A stretch of DNA of 64,000 nucleotides from assembly GCA_016714495.1 (NCBI GenBank), contig JADKDU010000004.1:1-64000 (forward strand). Reading direction: 5' to 3'. This document shows, piece after piece, positions 1 to 8,087 of the stretch (position 1 is the first letter of the stretch; every line of letters begins with the position of its first letter). Position numbers and translations under genes: made by a program. The notes beneath the pieces are model-generated. The model worked only from the letters and a program-made list of their open reading frames with translations, had not been told where the DNA came from and searched no databases. This DNA is from Hyphomonadaceae bacterium. GTDB lineage: Bacteria; Pseudomonadota; Alphaproteobacteria; Caulobacterales; Hyphomonadaceae.

Positions 1-240
1 CAGGATCCGGGCCGCGTGTTTAAAGGCAAGAAAATGGCCGGCCATCTCGGCATGGAGCGCGTCACCACACAAAACCTCGAAATCGTCCGCACCGACGCCG
101 AGCGTGGTCTGATCCTGATCAAGGGCGCGGTTCCCGGCTCCGAGAACAGCTGGGTCGAAATTCGTGATGCTGTGAAGGCCAAGGACAATAAGGGCGCGCC
201 GTCGCCTGCTGGTCTTCGCGCCAAGGAAGGGCAGGGCTGA
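1..240 (+). CDS. rplC: 50S ribosomal protein L3, 3' end only
   Basis: The frame is open from base 1 and encodes the last 79 residues of L3, an early-assembling 23S rRNA-binding protein near the peptidyl transferase centre. The segment with GKKMAGHLGMERVT followed by TQNLEIV is typical of the L3 C-terminal half. The start lies outside the window. Its TGA overlaps the ATG of rplD, as expected for translational coupling inside the S10 operon. Family assignment rests on sequence plus position. Confidence 0.97.
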   Translation, partial: QDPGRVFKGKKMAGHLGMERVTTQNLEIVRTDAERGLILIKGAVPGSENSWVEIRDAVKAKDNKGAPSPAGLRAKEGQG

Positions 241-872
241 TGAAACTCCCCGTCGTCAAGCTTGACGCCAAAAAGGCCGGCGAGATCGAACTCGCTGACG
301 CCGTGTTTGGCATTGAAGACATCCGCTCGGACATTCTGCAGCGCATGGTTCGCTACCAGCTGTCCAAGCGCCAGGCCGGCACGCACTCGACGCAAAACCG
401 CGACGATGTGAGCCGCACGACCAAGAAGCTCTATCGCCAGAAGGGCACGGGCGGCGCGCGTCACGGTTCGCGTAACGCTCCGATCTTCGTTGGCGGTGGT
501 GTAGCGCATGGTCCCCACCCGCACAGCCACGCTCACGCGCTCCCGAAAAAGGTTCGTGCATTGGCCATGAAGCACGCGCTCTCATCGAAAGTGAAAGACG
601 AAGCGCTCATCGTTCTCGATGGTTTCGACGGCGAGAAGACCAAGGATCTGGTCGCTCAGCTCAAGGCGCTCAACATCTCGAACGCTCTCTTCATCGGCGG
701 CGCCGAAGTGAACGAGAAGTTCGCCAAAGCCGCTCGCAACATCCCAAACATCGATGTGCTCCCGCTCGCTGGCCTCAACGTCTACGACGTTCTGCGCCGC
801 AAGACGCTGGTCATGTCGCGTGAAGCGGTCGAAGGCGTGAATGCGCGCTTCGCCGAAGCCGAGAAGGCGTAA
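240..872 (+). CDS. rplD: 50S ribosomal protein L4
   Basis: L4 binds 23S rRNA and lines the peptide exit tunnel; in enteric bacteria it also represses the S10 operon, but nothing here shows whether that holds. The 210-residue product has the long basic loop (about residues 45-100: TKKLYRQKGTGGARHG and following) that reaches into the tunnel. The ATG overlaps the rplC stop by one base and rplW follows after 4 bases. Confidence 0.98.
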   Translation: MKLPVVKLDAKKAGEIELADAVFGIEDIRSDILQRMVRYQLSKRQAGTHSTQNRDDVSRTTKKLYRQKGTGGARHGSRNAPIFVGGGVAHGPHPHSHAHALPKKVRALAMKHALSSKVKDEALIVLDGFDGEKTKDLVAQLKALNISNALFIGGAEVNEKFAKAARNIPNIDVLPLAGLNVYDVLRRKTLVMSREAVEGVNARFAEAEKA

Positions 873-876
873 CCAG

Positions 877-1176
877 ATGGCCGCTCCCAAAGCCCTCCAC
901 TACACGCGCCTGACGGCGCCGATTATCACTGAAAAGTCGACCATGTTGTCCGAGTTCAACAAGGTCGTCTTCCGCGTGCCCCTCGATGCGACCAAGCCGC
1001 AGATCAAGGAGGCGGTTGAAGCTTTGTTCAACGTCAACGTCGTTGGCGTGAACACGATCGTCGTCAAAGGCAAAACCAAATTCTTCCGCGGCGTCCCGGG
1101 CAAGCGCTCGGACGTCAAGAAAGCGATCGTGACGTTGAAGGACGGCCAGTCCATCGACGTGACGACCGGGCTCTGA
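877..1176 (+). CDS. rplW: 50S ribosomal protein L23
   Basis: L23 sits at the tunnel exit and is the docking site for trigger factor and SRP. I chose the ATG at 877 (MAAPKALHYTRL) because it gives the normal size of 99 residues; the frame stays open upstream but only by running through the end of rplD. The motif APIITEKSTMLSE near the N terminus is characteristic. It lies between rplD and rplB in the S10 operon. Confidence 0.97.
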   Translation: MAAPKALHYTRLTAPIITEKSTMLSEFNKVVFRVPLDATKPQIKEAVEALFNVNVVGVNTIVVKGKTKFFRGVPGKRSDVKKAIVTLKDGQSIDVTTGL

Positions 1177-1188
1177 GGATAAGGCGTC

Positions 1189-2016
1189 ATGGCTCTTAAG
1201 ACCTTCAACCCGACTTCGCCTGGCCGTCGTCAGCTTGTGCTGATTGACCGTTCGGGCCTGCACAAGGGCGGCCCCGTCAAGGCGCTGACCGAGGGCAAGA
1301 ACTCGTCTGGCGGCCGCAACAACCTCGGCCGTCGCACCGCGCGCTGGCGCGGGGGCGGCGCCAAGAAGGCGTACCGCATCATCGACTTCAAGCGTCGCAA
1401 GTGGAACGTTCCGGCGAAGATCGAACGTCTGGAATACGATCCTAACCGCACAGCTTTCATCGCGCTCATCACCTACACGGATGGCGAGCAGGCCTACATC
1501 ATCGCCCCGCAGCGCGTTGATGTCGGCGACACGGTGGTTGCAGGCGAGAGCGTCGACATCAAGCCGGGCAACGCCCTGCCGCTGAAGTCGATCCCGGTCG
1601 GCACTATCATCCACAATATTGAAATGAAGCCGCTCAAGGGCGCACAGATCGCTCGTTCGGCTGGCTCTTATGCCCAGCTCGTCGGCCGTGGCGACGGTTA
1701 CGCACAGGTCAAACTGTCGTCCGGCGAAGTCCGCCTCATCCCGGAAGGTTGCATGGCCACGATCGGCGCGGTGTCGAACCCTGACAACATGAACGTCGTG
1801 ATCGGCAAGGCCGGCCGCAACGTTCACAAGGGCTGGCGTCCGCACGTTCGCGGCGTCGCCATGAACCCGGTCGATCACCCGCACGGTGGTGGTGAAGGCA
1901 AGACGTCCGGTGGCCGTCACCCTGTCACGCCGTGGGGCAAGAAGACCCGCGGTCCGAAGACCCGTAAGAACAAGTCGACCGATCGTCTCATCGTTCGTCG
2001 TCGGCACAAAGCGTAA
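1189..2016 (+). CDS. rplB: 50S ribosomal protein L2
   Basis: L2 is a large primary 23S-binding protein needed for subunit association and peptidyl transfer. The 275-residue product has the OB-like and SH3-like halves of the family and, near residues 222-240, the near-invariant stretch AMNPVDHPHGGGEGK with its functional histidines. The start is the ATG at 1189, 12 bases after rplW. Long antisense frames opposite this gene are coding shadows. Confidence 0.99.
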   Translation: MALKTFNPTSPGRRQLVLIDRSGLHKGGPVKALTEGKNSSGGRNNLGRRTARWRGGGAKKAYRIIDFKRRKWNVPAKIERLEYDPNRTAFIALITYTDGEQAYIIAPQRVDVGDTVVAGESVDIKPGNALPLKSIPVGTIIHNIEMKPLKGAQIARSAGSYAQLVGRGDGYAQVKLSSGEVRLIPEGCMATIGAVSNPDNMNVVIGKAGRNVHKGWRPHVRGVAMNPVDHPHGGGEGKTSGGRHPVTPWGKKTRGPKTRKNKSTDRLIVRRRHKA

Positions 2017-2030
2017 CGGAGAGAAGCAAG

Positions 2031-2321
2031 ATGTCCCGTTCCGTCTGGAAAGGCCCCTTCGTCGATGGCTATCTGCTCAAGAAAGCAGAAGTAGCGAAGG
2101 CTGCTGCGCGTCCGACGCCGATCAAGACCTGGTCACGCCGTTCGACGATCCTGCCCGATTTCATTGGCCTGACCTTCCAGGTCCACAACGGCAAGACGTT
2201 CGTGCCCGTCAACGTCTCTGAAGAGATGGTTGGCCACAAGCTCGGCGAGTTCGCGCCGACACGTTCGTTCCAAGGCCATGGCGGCGACAAGAAAGTCGCT
2301 CGCAAGCCGGCAGGTAAATAA
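2031..2321 (+). CDS. rpsS: 30S ribosomal protein S19
   Basis: S19 forms a complex with S13 in the 30S head and contacts tRNA. The 96-residue product starts MSRSVWKGPFVDGYL and contains WSRRSTILPDFIG and HKLGEFAPTRSFQGH, both strongly conserved. A good ribosome binding site (GGAGAGAAGCAAG) precedes the ATG. It lies between rplB and rplV in canonical order. Confidence 0.98.
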   Translation: MSRSVWKGPFVDGYLLKKAEVAKAAARPTPIKTWSRRSTILPDFIGLTFQVHNGKTFVPVNVSEEMVGHKLGEFAPTRSFQGHGGDKKVARKPAGK

Positions 2322-2323
2322 TC

Positions 2324-2722
2324 ATGGGCAAGCAAAAAGCTCCTCCGAAACAGGCTTCGAACGAGAGCCGCGCCGTGCTTCGCATGTACCGCATCAGCGG
2401 TCAGAAGCTAAACCTGCTGGCGCAGCAGATCCGTGGCCTCAAGGTCGACAAGGCGATGGCCGAACTCGAGTTCTCGCGCAAGCGCGCCGCTGGCGACGTG
2501 CTCAAGCTGCTCAAGTCCGCTGTCGCGAACGCTGACAACAACCACAACCTCGACATCGACAGCCTGATCGTCGCCGAAGCTCACGTCGGCAAGAACCTGG
2601 TCATGAAGCGGATGCACGCTCGCGCGCGCGGCCGCGGCGTCCGGGTCGAGAAGCAGTTCTCACAGCTCACCATCGTGCTCCGCGACACGTCCGCGGTCGC
2701 CCAAACCTCCGAGGCCGCATAA
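2324..2722 (+). CDS. rplV: 50S ribosomal protein L22
   Basis: L22 is an exit-tunnel protein; its long beta-hairpin is where macrolide-resistance changes occur in other bacteria. The 132-residue product has the globular part (SGQKLNLLAQQIRGL) and the hairpin HARARGRGVRVEKQFS near residues 93-108. It begins 2 bases after rpsS and its TAA overlaps the rpsC ATG by one base. Confidence 0.98.
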   Translation: MGKQKAPPKQASNESRAVLRMYRISGQKLNLLAQQIRGLKVDKAMAELEFSRKRAAGDVLKLLKSAVANADNNHNLDIDSLIVAEAHVGKNLVMKRMHARARGRGVRVEKQFSQLTIVLRDTSAVAQTSEAA

Positions 2723-3438
2723 TGGGTCAGAAGATCAACCCGATCGGATTTCGTCTGGGCGTCAACCGTACGGCTGACAGCCGCTGGTACGCAGAAAGCG
2801 CCGACTTCGGCCGCCTGCTCCACGAAGACATCAAGATCCGCAAGTTCATCAAGGACAAGCTGAAGCAGGCCGGCGTCAGTCGCGTCGTCATCGAGCGTCC
2901 GCACAAGAAGTGCCGCATCACCGTTCACACCGCCCGCCCGGGCATGGTGATCGGTAAGAAGGGCGCGGACATCGAGACGCTGCGCAAGGCGATTACCAAG
3001 CTTTGCAAAGACGAAGTGTTCCTCAACCTGGTCGAGATCCGCAAGCCGGAAACCGACGCCAACCTGGTTGCCGAAGATGTCGCCCGCCAGCTCGAGCGTC
3101 GTGTCTCGTTCCGCCGCGCCATGAAGCGCGCAATGCAGACGACGATGCGCATGGGCGCTCAGGGCGTTCGTCTCACGGTCGCTGGCCGCCTTGGCGGCGC
3201 AGAGATCGCCCGCACCGAATGGTATCGCGAAGGCCGCGTTCCGCTTCACACGCTGCGCGCCGACATCGACTACGGCACCGCAGAAGCCTCCACGACCTAC
3301 GGCATCATCGGCATCAAATGCTGGATCTTCAAAGGCGAGATCATGGAACACGATCCCATGGCCGTCGACCGCAAGCAGGAAGCCGCCGGCGAGAACCGCC
3401 CGCGCCGCGACCGCGAGCGTCAAGGTCAGCGCGCGTAA
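2722..3438 (+). CDS. rpsC: 30S ribosomal protein S3
   Basis: S3 lies in the 30S head at the mRNA entry site. The 238-residue product begins MGQKINPIGFRLGV, carries a type-II KH domain with the RNA-binding loop GMVIGKKGADIETL (about residues 74-87) and ends in a basic tail (RPRRDRERQGQRA). Its size is normal for alphaproteobacteria. It overlaps the rplV stop by one base. Confidence 0.98.
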   Translation: MGQKINPIGFRLGVNRTADSRWYAESADFGRLLHEDIKIRKFIKDKLKQAGVSRVVIERPHKKCRITVHTARPGMVIGKKGADIETLRKAITKLCKDEVFLNLVEIRKPETDANLVAEDVARQLERRVSFRRAMKRAMQTTMRMGAQGVRLTVAGRLGGAEIARTEWYREGRVPLHTLRADIDYGTAEASTTYGIIGIKCWIFKGEIMEHDPMAVDRKQEAAGENRPRRDRERQGQRA

Positions 3439-3450
3439 GTGAGATAGAAG

Positions 3451-3864
3451 ATGCTTCAACCCAAGCGCACAAAGTATCGCAAGGCCTTCAAGGGCCGGAT
3501 TCATGGTGTGGCCAAGTCGGGCTTCACGCTGAACAACGGCAGCCACGGTCTCAAGGCCCTGGAGCCGAACCGCGTCACAGCGCGTGAGATCGAGGCTGCC
3601 CGCCGCGCGCTCACCCGCGAGATGAAACGTCTCGGCAAGGTCTGGTGCCGCGTGTTCCCGGACGTGCCGGTGTCGAAAAAGCCGATCGAAGTCCGCATGG
3701 GCTCGGGCAAGGGCGCGCCGGAATACTGGGTGGCCCGTGTGAAACCCGGTCGCATCCTGTTTGAAATCGATGGCGTTCCGGATGCGATCGCGCGTCAGGC
3801 CCTCACGCTCGGCGCCGCCAAGCTGTCGGTCAAGACGAAGATCGTCACGCGGATCGGAGAGTAG
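3451..3864 (+). CDS. rplP: 50S ribosomal protein L16
   Basis: L16 helps organise the A-site tRNA pocket of the large subunit. The 137-residue product starts MLQPKRTKYRKAFKGR and contains WCRVFPDVPVSKKP and RMGSGKGAPEYWVA, the signature region of the family. It starts 12 bases after rpsC and is followed 3 bases later by rpmC. Confidence 0.98.
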   Translation: MLQPKRTKYRKAFKGRIHGVAKSGFTLNNGSHGLKALEPNRVTAREIEAARRALTREMKRLGKVWCRVFPDVPVSKKPIEVRMGSGKGAPEYWVARVKPGRILFEIDGVPDAIARQALTLGAAKLSVKTKIVTRIGE

Positions 3865-3867
3865 GCG

Positions 3868-4092
3868 ATGACCAAGTTTTACGAAATCCGGAAGGACCTG
3901 GAAGGCTACCGCGCCTCCACGCCCGACCAGCTGCGCGACGAACTCGCGTCGCTGCGTAAAGAACAATTCAACCTGCGTTTCCAGAAGGCCACGGGCCAGA
4001 TGGAAAAGACCTCTCGCGTCGGCGACATCCGCCGCAGCATCGCCCGCATCGAGGCTGTGCTGTCCGAGAAGTCGAAGAAGCAGACGGCGTAG
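3868..4092 (+). CDS. rpmC: 50S ribosomal protein L29
   Basis: L29 is a small alpha-helical protein beside L23 at the exit tunnel. The product has 74 residues, with a two-helix hairpin containing ELASLRKEQFNLRFQKATGQ and RVGDIRRSIARIEAVL. It is preceded by GAGTAGGCG and an ATG only 3 bases after rplP, consistent with coupled translation in the operon. Confidence 0.97.
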   Translation: MTKFYEIRKDLEGYRASTPDQLRDELASLRKEQFNLRFQKATGQMEKTSRVGDIRRSIARIEAVLSEKSKKQTA

Positions 4093-4101
4093 GAGACAGC
4101 G

Positions 4102-4347
4102 ATGCCCAAGAGAATCATGGAAGGCGTGGTCGTCTCCAACAAGATGGACAAGACCGCCGTCGTTAAGGTCGAGCGAACCTTCATCCACCCGCTGTTCAAG
4201 AAGACGGTCCGTAAGTCGAAGCGCTATCACGCTCACGATCAGGACAATGCTGCCCAGGTTGGCCAGCACGTCGAGATCCAAGAATGCCCGCCGCGCTCTA
4301 AATTGAAGCGTTGGGAAATCGTTTCGTTCAAAGGGGCGAACGCATGA
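4102..4347 (+). CDS. rpsQ: 30S ribosomal protein S17
   Basis: S17 is a primary 16S-binding protein with an OB fold. The 81-residue product begins MPKRIMEGVVVSNKMDKTAV and contains HPLFKKTVRKSKRYHAHD. Its TGA at 4345-4347 overlaps the ATG of rplN in an ATGA junction, indicating translational coupling. Confidence 0.98.
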   Translation: MPKRIMEGVVVSNKMDKTAVVKVERTFIHPLFKKTVRKSKRYHAHDQDNAAQVGQHVEIQECPPRSKLKRWEIVSFKGANA

Positions 4348-4712
4348 TCCAGATGCAAACAAATCTTGATGTTGCGGACAACTCCGGCGCTCGCCGTGTC
4401 CAGTGCATCAAAGTGCTCGGCGGCTCCAAGCGCCGTTACGCCTCGGTCGGCGACGTCATCGTCGTGTCGATCAAGGAAGCTGCCCCGAAGGGCAGGGTGA
4501 AGAAGGGCGAAGTGAAACGCGCCGTCGTCGTTCGTGTGTCGAAAGACCTGCAGCGCCGCGATGGTTCGGTCATCCGCTTCGACTCGAACGCCGCCGTCCT
4601 GGTCAACGCCCAGAACGAGCCGATCGGCACCCGCATCTTTGGACCGGTTCCGCGCGAACTCCGCGCCAAGAACCACATGAAAATCATCTCGCTCGCCCCG
4701 GAGGTCCTGTAA
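4344..4712 (+). CDS. rplN: 50S ribosomal protein L14
   Basis: L14 lies on the subunit interface. The start at 4344 (MIQMQTNLDVADNSGAR) gives the normal 122 residues; an upstream in-frame ATG at 4311 would lie inside rpsQ and is not needed. Conserved features include the N-terminal DVADNSGAR and GTRIFGPVPRELR near the C terminus. The stop codon overlaps the rplX ATG by one base. Confidence 0.98.
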   Translation: MIQMQTNLDVADNSGARRVQCIKVLGGSKRRYASVGDVIVVSIKEAAPKGRVKKGEVKRAVVVRVSKDLQRRDGSVIRFDSNAAVLVNAQNEPIGTRIFGPVPRELRAKNHMKIISLAPEVL

Positions 4713-5041
4713 TGGCCGCCAGAATTCGCAAAGGCGACACGGTGATCGTGATCACCGGCAAGGACAAGGGCCGCAAAGGCGAAGTCCTGAAGTCGTTCCC
4801 TGAAGACAGCCGGGTCCTCGTGTCAGGCGTCAACATCAAGGCGCGCCACACCAAGCCGAGCCAGGCTGATCCGCAGGGCGGGATTAAGCGCAACGAAGCG
4901 CCGATCCATGTGTCCAACGTCGCCCACGTCGATCCGACGTCGGGCAAGCCGACCCGCATCGGTTTCAAGATTGAGGGAACCGGCGAGAAGAGCCGCAAGG
5001 TGCGCTTTGCCAAGCGTTCCGGGGAGTCGATCGATGGCTGA
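4712..5041 (+). CDS. rplX: 50S ribosomal protein L24
   Basis: L24 initiates assembly of the large subunit. The product has 109 residues and opens with the KOW motif region KGDTVIVITGKDKGRKGEVL. The ATG overlaps the rplN stop, and the 3' end overlaps the start of rplE by 8 bases, so L14, L24 and L5 are likely translated in a coupled way. Confidence 0.98.
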   Translation: MAARIRKGDTVIVITGKDKGRKGEVLKSFPEDSRVLVSGVNIKARHTKPSQADPQGGIKRNEAPIHVSNVAHVDPTSGKPTRIGFKIEGTGEKSRKVRFAKRSGESIDG

Positions 5042-5591
5042 CGCCAAATATACGCCGCGTCTCAAGACGCTTTACACGACGTCGATCCGCGAGAAGCTGA
5101 CCGGCCAGTTCAACTATACGAACGGCCTGCAGGTCCCGGCTCTCGAGAAGGTCGTGATCAACATGGGCGTCGGCGAAGCTGTCGCCGACTCCAAGAAGAT
5201 CCGCTCGGCTGTGGCCGACCTGACGGCGATCTCTGGCCAGAAGCCGGTCGAAACCAAGTCGCGCAAGTCGATCGCCACGTTCAAGCTGCGTGAGGGCATG
5301 ACGATCGGCGCGAAGGTCACCCTTCGCCGCGAGCGAATGTACGAATTCATCGACCGCCTGACCACGATCGCCCTTCCGCGTGTGAAGGACTTCCGCGGCC
5401 TTAACGGCAAGTCGTTCGATGGCCGTGGCAACTTCGCGATGGGTCTCAAGGAGCACACCGTGTTCCCCGAGATCAGCTACGACAACATTGAGACGGTCTG
5501 GGGCATGGACATCATTGTGTGCACGACGGCGCGCACCAACGAAGAAGCGAAAGCACTCCTCACGGAGTTCGGCTTTCCCTTCCGCAACTAG
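5034..5591 (+). CDS. rplE: 50S ribosomal protein L5
   Basis: L5 binds 5S rRNA and forms an intersubunit bridge. The start at 5034 (MADAKYTPRLKTLY) gives the standard 185 residues; longer readings run back through rplX. Conserved stretches are KVVINMGVGEAVADSK, the loop FKLREGMTIGAKVTLR and GRGNFAMGLKEHTVFPEI. It is the fifth protein counted from the start of the spc-type block. Confidence 0.98.
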   Translation: MADAKYTPRLKTLYTTSIREKLTGQFNYTNGLQVPALEKVVINMGVGEAVADSKKIRSAVADLTAISGQKPVETKSRKSIATFKLREGMTIGAKVTLRRERMYEFIDRLTTIALPRVKDFRGLNGKSFDGRGNFAMGLKEHTVFPEISYDNIETVWGMDIIVCTTARTNEEAKALLTEFGFPFRN

Positions 5592-5611
5592 GCGCGCTGG
5601 AGAGAAACGAT

Positions 5612-5917
5612 ATGGCTAAGAAAAGCTCAATCGAAAAGAACAACCGCCGCAAGCGGATGTCGGCTCAGTACGCTCCCAAGCGCGCTGAACTGAAAGCCAT
5701 GGCGCTCGACGAAAGCCTTCCTCTGGAAGAGCGTTTCGAAGCGCGCATGAAACTGGCGAAGCTTCCGCGCAACTCGGCCCCGAGCCGTGTTCGCAACCGC
5801 TGCGAAATCTCGGGTCGTCCGCGCGCTTACTACCGCAAGCTCAGAATGTCGCGAATTGCGCTTCGCGACTACGGCGCCAACGGGATGATCCCGGGCCTCG
5901 TCAAGTCGAGCTGGTAG
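5612..5917 (+). CDS. rpsN: 30S ribosomal protein S14
   Basis: S14 is a late-assembling protein of the 30S head. The ATG at 5612 (MAKKSSIEKNNRRKRM) follows GGAGAGAAACGAT and gives 101 residues, the long zinc-free form; the CXXC pairs of the short form are absent. The C-terminal half, with NRCEISGRPRAYYRK and the final DYGANGMIPGLVKSSW, is nearly invariant. Confidence 0.98.
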   Translation: MAKKSSIEKNNRRKRMSAQYAPKRAELKAMALDESLPLEERFEARMKLAKLPRNSAPSRVRNRCEISGRPRAYYRKLRMSRIALRDYGANGMIPGLVKSSW

Positions 5918-5930
5918 GGGAGATCACACG

Positions 5931-6326
5931 ATGCAAATGAACGATCCCCTGGGCGATCTCCTGACCCGCATCCGCAACGCTCAGCGTCGTGGCCGGTCGA
6001 CGGTGCAGTCGCCTGCCTCGAAACTCCGCCTCCACGTTCTGGAAGTGCTCCAGCGCGAAGGCTATATCCGCGGTTTCACGGAAGTGGAGAAGGACGGACG
6101 CCGTGAGCTCGATATCGAGCTCAAGTATTACGACGGCGCGCCGGTCATCTCCGAAATCCGCCGCATCTCGAAACCGGGCCGCCGGGTTTACTCGGCTGTT
6201 CGTGATCTGCCGCTGGTCCGTAACGGCCTGGGCATCTCGGTCCTGTCCACGCCAAAGGGCGTGATGTCGGACGCCGAGGCGCGCACCCAGAACGTCGGCG
6301 GCGAAATCCTCTGCCGGGTGAGCTAG
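5931..6326 (+). CDS. rpsH: 30S ribosomal protein S8
   Basis: S8 binds the central domain of 16S rRNA and is the spc-operon repressor in enteric bacteria. The product begins M-Q-MNDPLGDLLTRIRNA and ends with NVGGEILCRVS, the RNA-binding C terminus. The start may be the ATG at 5931 (131 residues) or at 5937; the spacing from GGGGAGATC slightly favours 5931. Confidence 0.97.
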   Translation: MQMNDPLGDLLTRIRNAQRRGRSTVQSPASKLRLHVLEVLQREGYIRGFTEVEKDGRRELDIELKYYDGAPVISEIRRISKPGRRVYSAVRDLPLVRNGLGISVLSTPKGVMSDAEARTQNVGGEILCRVS

Positions 6327-6328
6327 TC

Positions 6329-6865
6329 ATGTCACGCGTTGGAAAAAAACCGATCGAAGCGGTCAAGGGCGTCGACATTAAGGTCGCTTCTGGCCAGGTC
6401 ACGGTCAAAGGCCCGAAGGGCGAGCTTAAGATGGCTCTGTCCGATGAAGTTGGCGTCAAAGTCGACAACGGTGAAGTCACCGTCACGGCCCGCAACCCTG
6501 ACGAGCGCAAGTCGAAAGCGATGTGGGGCACGGTTCGCGCCAACATCCAGAATATGGTCACGGGCGTGACCACCGGCTTCACGAAGGACCTTGAACTGGT
6601 CGGCGTCGGTTATCGCGCCGCCATGAAGGGCAAGGATCTCGAGCTCTCGCTCGGCTACTCGCACCCGATCGTCTACAAGGCGCCGGCCGGCATTACCTTC
6701 ACGTCTGCCAAACCGACCGAGATCAAGATCTCGGGCGCCGACAAGCAGATGATTGGCCAGGTCGCCGCCGAACTCCGCAGCTATCGTCCGCCGGAGCCCT
6801 ACAAGGGCAAGGGCGTCCGCAAGGTGGGCGAATTCGTCCGCCGCAAGGAAGGCAAGAAGAAGTAG
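6329..6865 (+). CDS. rplF: 50S ribosomal protein L6
   Basis: L6 lies near the GTPase-associated centre of the large subunit. The 178-residue product has two repeats of the L6 fold and the signature PEPYKGKGVRKVGEFVRRKE close to the C terminus. It starts 2 bases after rpsH. A 408-residue frame antisense to this block is a shadow. Confidence 0.98.
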   Translation: MSRVGKKPIEAVKGVDIKVASGQVTVKGPKGELKMALSDEVGVKVDNGEVTVTARNPDERKSKAMWGTVRANIQNMVTGVTTGFTKDLELVGVGYRAAMKGKDLELSLGYSHPIVYKAPAGITFTSAKPTEIKISGADKQMIGQVAAELRSYRPPEPYKGKGVRKVGEFVRRKEGKKK

Positions 6866-6871
6866 GCGATC

Positions 6872-7222
6872 ATGCAAGCTTACCAGAAAAACAAACTTCG
6901 CCGCGCCCAGCGCGTTCGCACCAAGCTCCGCAAGGTCGCGGACGGCAAGGCGCGCTTGTCGGTCACCCGCTCGACCAAGCACATCTCTGTGCAGCTCATC
7001 GACGACGCCAACGGCCTCACGGTGGCTGCCGCCTCGTCGCTCGAGAAAGACTTCAAGGGCGGCACCAAGTCCGAGGACGCCTCCACTGTCGGCAAGCTCA
7101 TCGCTGATCGTGCGAAGAAAGCCGGCGTCACTGACGTCGTCTTCGATCGCGGCGGTTACATTTTTCATGGCCGCGTGAAAGCGCTCGCCGAAGCCGCCCG
7201 CGAGGGCGGCCTGAAATTCTAG
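6872..7222 (+). CDS. rplR: 50S ribosomal protein L18
   Basis: L18 binds 5S rRNA together with L5. The 116-residue product has a basic N-terminal arm (KNKLRRAQRVRTKLRK), the segment RLSVTRSTKHISVQLIDD and a C-terminal YIFHGRVKALAEAAREGGL typical of the family. It is 6 bases downstream of rplF. Confidence 0.97.
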   Translation: MQAYQKNKLRRAQRVRTKLRKVADGKARLSVTRSTKHISVQLIDDANGLTVAAASSLEKDFKGGTKSEDASTVGKLIADRAKKAGVTDVVFDRGGYIFHGRVKALAEAAREGGLKF

Positions 7223-7231
7223 GAGTCGCGA

Positions 7232-7837
7232 ATGGCGCGTGAAGGCGAACGTAGCGAACGTGGTGGTGAACGTGGTGACCGCGGTCGCGGCCGTCGTGAT
7301 CGCAATGAAGATCGCGAACAGTCCGAAATCGTCGACAAGCTGGTTGCGATCAACCGTGTCGCGAAGGTCGTGAAGGGCGGTAAGAACTTCGCGTTCGCTG
7401 CTCTCGTGGTTGTCGGCGACCAGAAGGGCCGCATCGGCTACGGTCACGGCAAGGCTCGTGAGGTTCCCGAGGCCATCCGCAAGGCGACCGAAGAAGCCAA
7501 GAAATCCATGGTCCGCGTTCCGCTTCGTGAAGGCCGCACGCTGCACCATGACACCCACGGCCGTTGGGGCGCTGGCAAGGTCATCATGCGTTCGGCTCCG
7601 GCCGGTACGGGCGTGATCGCCGGTGGTCCGATGCGCGCCGTGTTCGACGTGCTCGGCATCCGTGACGTCGTCGCCAAGTCGACGGGTTCGTCGAACCCGT
7701 ACAACATGGTTCGCGCCACGGTCGACGCGCTCAAGCGCCAGGCTTCGCCCCGTCAGATCGCATCCAAGCGCGGCCTGAAAGTGCAGGACATCATCGCCCG
7801 CCGTACCGACGGCTCGGGCAACGCCGAAGTGGCGTAA
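7232..7837 (+). CDS. rpsE: 30S ribosomal protein S5
   Basis: S5 helps maintain decoding accuracy. The 201-residue product carries an alphaproteobacterial N-terminal extension of charged Glu/Arg/Gly repeats (about residues 1-30), then the double-stranded RNA-binding-like domain (VVKGGKNFAFAALVVVGD) and the C-terminal domain containing GTGVIAGGPMRAVFDVLG. The gene lies between rplR and rpmD. Confidence 0.98.
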   Translation: MAREGERSERGGERGDRGRGRRDRNEDREQSEIVDKLVAINRVAKVVKGGKNFAFAALVVVGDQKGRIGYGHGKAREVPEAIRKATEEAKKSMVRVPLREGRTLHHDTHGRWGAGKVIMRSAPAGTGVIAGGPMRAVFDVLGIRDVVAKSTGSSNPYNMVRATVDALKRQASPRQIASKRGLKVQDIIARRTDGSGNAEVA

Positions 7838-7854
7838 GGTAGGAGACGGTCGAG

Positions 7855-8040
7855 ATGGCTGCCAAGAAAACCCTCCGCGTGAAGCAGGTGAAGAGCCCGC
7901 AGCGCCGCGAAGCTTCGCAGCGTGCGACGCTTGTCGGGCTCGGCCTCAACAAGGTTCAGCGCGAGCGCGAACTTGAAGACACCCCTTCGGTCCGTGGCAT
8001 GATCGCCAAGGTCCAGCACCTCGTCGAGATCGTGGACTAA
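7855..8040 (+). CDS. rpmD: 50S ribosomal protein L30
   Basis: The 61-residue product matches the short bacterial L30, with LRVKQVKSPQRREASQR, GLGLNKVQRERELEDTPSVR and a C-terminal GMIAKVQHLVEIVD. It is 17 bases downstream of rpsE. The 47-base gap to rplO contains a GUAA-capped stem-loop that is annotated separately. Confidence 0.97.
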   Translation: MAAKKTLRVKQVKSPQRREASQRATLVGLGLNKVQRERELEDTPSVRGMIAKVQHLVEIVD

Positions 8041-8047
8041 TACTTTC

Positions 8048-8075
8048 ACCGGTGCGCCCGTAAGGGCAGGCCGGT
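8048..8075 (+). other. Stem-loop in the rpmD-rplO gap
   Basis: ACCGG (8048-8052) can pair with CCGGT (8071-8075), and GCCC (8056-8059) with GGGC (8064-8067), leaving a GTAA tetraloop and a symmetric 3-base internal loop. There is no T-run, so it is not a terminator. A processing or translation-control element is possible but not shown. Confidence 0.4.
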
Positions 8076-8087
8076 CTGGAGCGTAAG

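Noticed and set aside
811..4362. Long minus-strand frames (398 and 593 codons) opposite ribosomal genes
   Set aside because: They are antisense to well-identified ribosomal proteins, have no similarity I recognise, and arise from GC-rich codon bias.
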